The position numbers and the translations under genes are program-made. From positions 330,227 through 394,226 of the forward strand of contig CAVTES010000005.1 of assembly GCA_963733885.1 (NCBI GenBank): a DNA stretch of 64,000 nt. The letters run 5' to 3'. The notes below the pieces were generated by a model, which did no database searches, was not told the origin of the DNA, and worked only from the letters and a program-made list of their open reading frames with translations. The DNA is from JACVRW01 sp963733885 (GTDB taxonomy: Bacteria > Actinomycetota > Thermoleophilia > Solirubrobacterales > Thermoleophilaceae). Numbering within the stretch: the stretch's first letter is position 1; the number at the start of each line of letters is the position of its first letter. Below are positions 59,439-64,000 of the stretch, one piece after another.

Positions 59439-61097
59439 GTGAGTCGCGCCAGCATCACCAAAGCCCATCAGAAGATCCAGGAGCTCTCCTGGGAACCGAC
59501 GTTTGTCGAGCCGGTCGACAAATACCCAACCGACTACACGTTCGAGAAGGCCCCCAAGAAGGACCCGCTCAAGCAGGTTCTTCGTTCCTACTTCCCGATG
59601 GAGGAGGAGAAGGACAACCGAGTATTCGGGGCCATGGACGGCGCCATCCGGGGCAACATGTTCCGGCAGGTCCAGGAGCGCTGGATGGAGTGGCAGAAGC
59701 TGTTCCTCTCGATCATCCCGTTCCCGGAGATCTCCGCCGCTCGCGCCATGCCGCTGGCGATCAACGCGGTGCCCAACCCCGAGATCCACAACGGGCTGGC
59801 CATCCAGATGATCGACGAGGTCCGCCACTCGACGATCCAGATGAACCTCAAGCGGCTGTACATGAACCACTACATCGATCCGGCCGGGTTCGACATCACC
59901 GAGAAGGGGTTCGCGAACTGTTACGCCGGCACGATCGGGCGTCAGTTCGGCGAGGGGTTCATCACAGGCGACGCGATCACGGCCGCCGACATCTACCTCA
60001 CGATCGTTGCCGAGACGGCGTTCACGAACGTCCTCTTCGTAGCAATGCCGGCCGAGGCGGCCGCCAACGGCGACTACCTGCTGCCGACGGTGTTCCACTC
60101 GGTCCAGTCGGACGAGTCGCGCCATATCTCCAACGGCTACTCGATCATCCTGATGGCGCTCGCCGACGAGCGTAACCGTCAGCTGCTCGAGCGCGACCTC
60201 CGCTACGCATGGTGGAACAACCACGCGGTAGTCGACGCGGCCATCGGCACGTTCATCGAGTACGGCACCAAGGACCGCCGCAAGGACCGCGAGAGCTACG
60301 CCGAGATGTGGCGGCGCTGGATCTACGACGACTACTACCGCTCCTACCTCGTTCCGCTCGAGAAGTACGGCCTGGTCGTCCCGCACGACCTCGTCGAGGA
60401 GGCCTGGAACCGCATCTGGAACAAGGGCTACATCCACGAGGTCGGCCAGTTCTTCGCCACCGGCTGGTTCGCCAACTACTGGCGCATCGACGCGATGGAC
60501 GACGAGGACTTCGAGTGGTTCGAGCACAAGTACCCGGGCTGGTACGACAAGTACGGCAAGTGGTGGGAACGCTACGCCGACTTCTCGAAGAAGAACGGCA
60601 ACAAGCCGATCGCGTTCGAGGCGGGCGCCGACTACGAGTACCCTCACCGCTGCTGGACGTGCATGGTCCCGTGCCTGATCCGCGAGGACACGGTGGTCGA
60701 CGAGGTCGACGGCCAGGTCCGCACGTACTGCTCGGAGACCTGCCACTGGACCGACGCAGTGGCGTTCCGGCCCGAGTACGAGGGGCGGGCGACGCCCTCC
60801 ATGGGCCAACTATCCGGCAAGCGCGAGTGGGAGACGCTCCACCACGGCAGGGACGTGGGGGAGATCATGGAGGACAGCGGCTTCGTGCGCGACGACGGCC
60901 ACACGCTCGTCCCGCAGCCGCACCTGGACCTCGACCCGAAGAAGATGTGGACGCTCGACGAGGTCCGCGGCAACACGCTCCAGAGCCCGAACGTCCTGCT
61001 CAACGAGATGTCGCCCGAGGAGCGCGAGACGTACATGGCCAAGTACAAGGCGGGCGGGCCCGCCGGCCGGCCGGCGCGAGAGGGCGCCGCGAGTTGA
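59439..61097 (+). CDS. prmA: Soluble di-iron monooxygenase hydroxylase alpha subunit (propane monooxygenase type)
   Basis: 552 aa from GTG at 59439, AAAGGAGG ten bases upstream. Di-iron ligands: Glu97 (IPFPEIS), Glu127 and His130 (DEVRHS), Glu192 (VAETAF), Glu226 and His229 (DESRHI). C-terminal Cys set Cys405, 408, 412, 431, 435 (CWTCMVPC, CSETC), seen in the propane/phenol branch. Size and gene order (alpha, reductase, beta, coupling) match prmABCD/mimABCD. Likely substrate range: propane, other short alkanes, acetone or phenol; the exact one cannot be told. Confidence 0.93.
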   Translation: MSRASITKAHQKIQELSWEPTFVEPVDKYPTDYTFEKAPKKDPLKQVLRSYFPMEEEKDNRVFGAMDGAIRGNMFRQVQERWMEWQKLFLSIIPFPEISAARAMPLAINAVPNPEIHNGLAIQMIDEVRHSTIQMNLKRLYMNHYIDPAGFDITEKGFANCYAGTIGRQFGEGFITGDAITAADIYLTIVAETAFTNVLFVAMPAEAAANGDYLLPTVFHSVQSDESRHISNGYSIILMALADERNRQLLERDLRYAWWNNHAVVDAAIGTFIEYGTKDRRKDRESYAEMWRRWIYDDYYRSYLVPLEKYGLVVPHDLVEEAWNRIWNKGYIHEVGQFFATGWFANYWRIDAMDDEDFEWFEHKYPGWYDKYGKWWERYADFSKKNGNKPIAFEAGADYEYPHRCWTCMVPCLIREDTVVDEVDGQVRTYCSETCHWTDAVAFRPEYEGRATPSMGQLSGKREWETLHHGRDVGEIMEDSGFVRDDGHTLVPQPHLDLDPKKMWTLDEVRGNTLQSPNVLLNEMSPEERETYMAKYKAGGPAGRPAREGAAS

Positions 61098-61159
61098 GTC
61101 TCCCGGGGGTGGCGGCGCCGCTCGTAACGAGAGGCGCCGCCGGGGAGGTCGACGAGCCC

Positions 61160-62198
61160 ATGGGAGAGAAGTTCACCGTCCGGTTCGAGCCGGTGAATAT
61201 CGAGATCGAGGTCGACGAGGACGAGACGGTCCTCCACGCGGCTTTCCGCCAGGGCCTGATGCTCATGCACGGCTGCAAGGAGGGGCAGTGCTCGTCCTGC
61301 AAGTCGTTCCTGCTCGACGGGGAGGTCGACCTCGAGCGCTACTCGACCTTCGCGCTGCCCGACTTCGAGGAGGCGGAGGGCTACACCCTGCTCTGCCGCG
61401 CGCACCCGATGTCCGACCTCGAAGTCGAGCTGCTCAACTTCGACGAGGAGATCCTGCGCAGCGGGGTCGCGCTTCAGACGGCCACGGCGCGGGTGGAGGC
61501 CGTCGAGCGGCTCACGCACGACATCCGCCTGCTGCGCGTGGCACTCGTCGACCCGGAGCGGCTCACCTTCCAGGCGGGGCAGTACGTCGACATCAAGATC
61601 CCCGGCGCGGACGAGCACCGCTCGTTCTCGATGGCCAACACGCCGGCGACCGCCCACGAGCTCGAGTTCATGATCAAGGTCTTCCCCGACGGCCATTTCT
61701 CGGGGCTGCTCGACAGCAACGAGATCAAGGTCGGGGACGAGCTGGAGCTGACCGGGCCGTACGGCGTGTTCACCCTGCGGGCGACCTCGACACGGCGCAT
61801 GTTGTTCATCGGCGGCGGGGCCGGGATGGCACCCATCCTGTCGCTGCTGCGCTCGCTGGACGAGTCGGGGAACGGGCGTCCAGCGGTCTACTACTACGGG
61901 GCGCGCCGCCCCGAGGACCTGTTCCATGTCGAGGAGCTCGAGGCGGATCGCAGCGAGGCTGCCCGATTTCCGCTTCGTCCCGGCGCTGTCGGAGACCGAG
62001 GCCGAAGAGAACGGCTGGGCGGGCGAGACAGGGCTCATCACCGACGTCGTCGACCGCCTCGAGGAGGACGTGAGCGAGGTCGAGGCTTACGTCTGCGGTC
62101 CGCCCCCGATGGTCGAAGCCGCCATCGCTCTGCTCGAGCGCAGGGGCGTTCCCGAGTCACAAATCCACTTCGACAAGTTCACGACCACGGAGCAGTAG
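61160..62198 (+). CDS. prmB: Monooxygenase reductase component (2Fe-2S / FAD), one-base frameshift
   Basis: ATG at 61160; 345 aa if a single extra G (at 61945-61946, in CTCGAGGCGGATCGC) is removed, close to the usual 346. As given the frame breaks after EDLFHVEELEA; the remaining sequence (RIAARLPDFRFVPALSETEA to KFTTTEQ) continues in another frame. 2Fe-2S cysteines: Cys39, 44, 47, 79 (HGCKEGQCSSCK, LLCRA). FAD motif HRSFSMANTP; NAD motif GGGAGMAPILSLLRSL. Electrons pass from NADH to the di-iron hydroxylase. The insertion is either a sequencing error or a recent mutation. Confidence 0.88.
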
Positions 62199-62215
62199 TA
62201 GGAGAGAGGAGCCAA

Positions 62216-63323
62216 ATGGCCACGGATACCCCCGTTAAGGAACGCAGCGTCCCCAAGCCGGAGTTCACGGACGCGGAGGCAGGGGCGCTCGAGTTCCCGT
62301 CCTCGAACAGCCGCAGCTTCAACTACTTCACGCCGCGCAAGCGGCGGGCGACGGTGTACGAGGACGTCACCGTCGACGTGCAGCCCGACCCCGAGCGCCA
62401 CCTCACCCAGGGTTGGGTCTACGCGTTCGCCGACGGCACCGCCGGCTACCCGCAGGAATGGACCGCGCTGAAGTCCTCCAACTGGCACGAGTTCCTCGAT
62501 CCCAACGAGGAGTGGGAGCAGACGATCTACCGCAACAACGCGGCCGTCGTGCGCCAGGTCCAGCAGAACATCGCCAACGCCAAGGCAGCCGGCTCCTTCG
62601 CGAACCTCAATCGCGGGTGGGCGAAGATACTCGAGCGCCACGTGTTCGCCTGGGCGCACGCCGAGCACGGGATCGGCATGCACGTCTACATCCCGGGCAA
62701 CCGCGACGCCCCGACCAACATGATCAACAACGCGCTGTCGGTCGGCGCGCTACACAAGCTGCGCTTCGCGCAGGACCTCATCCTCTACAACCTCGAGCTG
62801 ACCGACCAGGTCGAGGGGTTCGACGGCGCCGCGCACAAGGAGGCCTGGCAGGAGGACCCGATCTGGCAGCCCACGCGCGAGAACGTCGAGCGCCTGACCG
62901 GGGTGCGCGACTGGGCGGAGGCGTTCTTCGCCACGGCGGTGGTCTTCGAGCCGCTGGTGGGCGAGCTGTTCCGCAGCGGCTTCGTCATGCAGGCTGCGGC
63001 GCTGCACGGCGACTACGTCACGCCGTCGCTGATGGGCAACGGCGAGTCCGACGCGGCTCGCGAGCAGCGTGGCGCCCGCGCCCTGTTCGGCATGCTCGCC
63101 AACGACGAGGCGCACGGCGAGGAGAACCGCGCCACGATGCAGGAATGGCTGTCGGGCTGGACCGCCACGAGCAATCGAGGCGGCCCACCAACTACAGCCC
63201 ATCTGGTCCCAGCTGCCCGAGAAGGTCGTCCGCTTCGAGGACTCCTTCGGGCGCTCGCAGGAGCGCTTCGAGGGCCTGCTCGGGGACCTCGGCCTCGACA
63301 CCCCAAAGGAGCTGAGCGCATGA
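62216..63323 (+). CDS. prmC: Monooxygenase hydroxylase beta subunit, one-base frameshift
   Basis: ATG at 62216 after GAGGAGCC. Without the extra G at 63164 the product is 368 aa, the usual size. Frame one ends in WLSGWT; the second frame gives PRAIEAAHQLQPIWSQLPEK to LGLDTPKELSA. Beta-subunit pattern: GWVYAFADGTAGYPQEWTAL, NWHEFLDPNEEWEQTIYRNN. It forms the structural half of the hydroxylase with alpha. Its stop overlaps the coupling-protein start. Confidence 0.88.
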
Positions 63324-63664
63324 CCCAGTTCAACGCCGACCCGACGTCGTCGAACAAGACCGGCGTGACCCTGATGGACAACCAGGTCGGCCACGTGGTC
63401 GCGGACGTGATGCGGGGCAAGGAGAACGTGACCGTCATGGTCCTGCCGTCGATGATCCGCGTGGACGGGGTCGGCAAGGTCGACTTCGACTACCAGGAGC
63501 TGGCCGACGCGCTCGGCTGGGCCGACTTCGGCAACGACGACTTCGAGGAGATCATGTCGACCCACTACGGGCGCATGGTCGTGCTCGACGACCGCGTCCT
63601 GTTCTTCGCCAACCCCGAGGACGCGGCCGAGTACATCGGCTTCGACCTCCAGCCGGTGAGTTAG
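63320..63664 (+). CDS. prmD: Monooxygenase coupling/effector protein
   Basis: 114 aa from ATG at 63320 (overlaps the beta-subunit stop). VTLMDNQVGHVVADVMRGKE, VMVLPSMIRVDGVGKVDFDY and HYGRMVVLDDRVLFFANPED match MmoB/DmpM-type effector proteins. It binds the hydroxylase to link electron delivery with oxygen activation. No cofactor. Confidence 0.93.
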   Translation: MTQFNADPTSSNKTGVTLMDNQVGHVVADVMRGKENVTVMVLPSMIRVDGVGKVDFDYQELADALGWADFGNDDFEEIMSTHYGRMVVLDDRVLFFANPEDAAEYIGFDLQPVS

Positions 63665-63666
63665 CC

Positions 63667-64000
63667 ATGTACGAGCACAACGGTGAGAAGTACTTCGTAG
63701 TAGACGGTCACCTCCACTTCTGGGACGCGAGTCCAGAGAACTGGGTGAAGGGCCAGGAGCAGTTCGCCGAGGGTTGGATCAACTGCTTCCACGCGTACAT
63801 GGGACTGGCGCCCGAGGAGACGCACTGGCCGATCGAGAAGTTCCAGAAGTACACGGAGGAGGACTTCGTCAAGGACGTGTTCGAGGACGGATACGTGGAC
63901 GTCGGCATCTTCCAGTCGACCTACCTGAAGCAGTGGTACAAGGACGGCTTCAACACGGCCGAGCGCAACTCGCTTATGGCCGAGAAGTATCCGGACAAGC
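63667..64000 (+). CDS. Amidohydrolase-2 family protein, N-terminal part (cut by window edge)
   Basis: At least 111 aa from ATG at 63667. Metal motif VVDGHLHFWD (His15, His17) starts the TIM barrel. Gene order matches propane/phenol monooxygenase clusters in which an amidohydrolase follows the coupling protein; in those it is needed for full activity or acts on a pathway product, a role not proven. The gene continues past the window. Confidence 0.9.
   Translation, partial: MYEHNGEKYFVVDGHLHFWDASPENWVKGQEQFAEGWINCFHAYMGLAPEETHWPIEKFQKYTEEDFVKDVFEDGYVDVGIFQSTYLKQWYKDGFNTAERNSLMAEKYPDK

Noticed and set aside
60209..63664. One 1151-codon frame through the monooxygenase cluster
   Set aside because: It stays open only because its frame follows the alpha-subunit gene out of phase and then passes through the reductase and beta-subunit genes; the true genes are separate, with frameshifts at 61945 and 63164.

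Overview
The window reads as a GC-rich (roughly 70% GC) actinobacterial chromosome segment. Thermoleophilia/Solirubrobacterales is the best guess. The guess rests on codon usage, on the many GTG/TTG starts, on secreted LVIVD-type proteins, on remnants of DUF559/AbiEi-like genes, and on a soluble di-iron monooxygenase cluster controlled by a regulator that lacks a sigma-54 domain. No rRNA, tRNA, CRISPR array, intact insertion sequence or replication origin was seen. The left edge cuts a secreted LVIVD protein and the right edge cuts an amidohydrolase.

Layout. 1-4.7 kb: LVIVD protein, then a GH65 disaccharide phosphorylase overlapping a beta-phosphoglucomutase-type HAD gene. 4.8-9.4 kb: a MarR regulator divergent from a tightly overlapping YceI / FMN reductase / YceI / DsbA-like operon, with shared TTG-N6-CAA boxes at both promoters, followed by an Asp-nucleophile alpha/beta hydrolase and a small DUF4126-like membrane protein. 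Several copies of a hairpin-containing dispersed repeat lie in the leaders here (5.4, 8.8, 9.4-9.8 kb). 10-11.1 kb: CadC-type metal sensor plus CDF transporter. 11.8-16.8 kb: a citramalyl-CoA-lyase/MaoC-hydratase fusion overlapping a family III CoA-transferase (a compact itaconate- or mesaconate-like C5-acid module), then a quinone-oxidoreductase-like enzyme and an MBL-fold protein. 16.8-23.9 kb: small genes, sensor kinase, regulators and gene remnants. 23.9-30.4 kb: acyl-CoA ligase, saccharopine-dehydrogenase-like protein and two secreted propeller-like proteins with Asp-rich tails. 30.7-36.3 kb: stand-alone LigD polymerase domain, then an operon running on the minus strand of MetE-like protein, SDR, HIBADH-like dehydrogenase, bicupin and exonuclease III. 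36.5-43.8 kb: isochorismatase-like hydrolase and two MMPL transporters flanking a NarL-type two-component system. 43.9-57.8 kb: XRE/CMD pair, RDD and TfoX-N proteins, a long secreted propeller protein, VOC protein, membrane histidine kinase, APC-UspA permease, flippase-like protein, tryptophan 2,3-dioxygenase, serine hydrolase. 57.8-64 kb: GAF/winged-helix regulator divergent from a propane-monooxygenase-type cluster (hydroxylase alpha, reductase, hydroxylase beta, coupling protein, amidohydrolase).

How the genes may work together. The monooxygenase cluster is the clearest functional unit: the divergent GAF regulator probably senses a substrate or product and activates the operon. As given, the reductase and beta-subunit genes each carry a one-base insertion, so either the sequence contains errors or the operon is broken. 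The C5-acid module could yield acetyl-CoA and pyruvate. The MarR/YceI operon looks like a repressor-controlled redox or quinone-stress unit. Scars of deleted genes are scattered through the region (11.2, 16.8, 19.3, 37.1, 56.2 kb), which indicates an actively eroding accessory segment.
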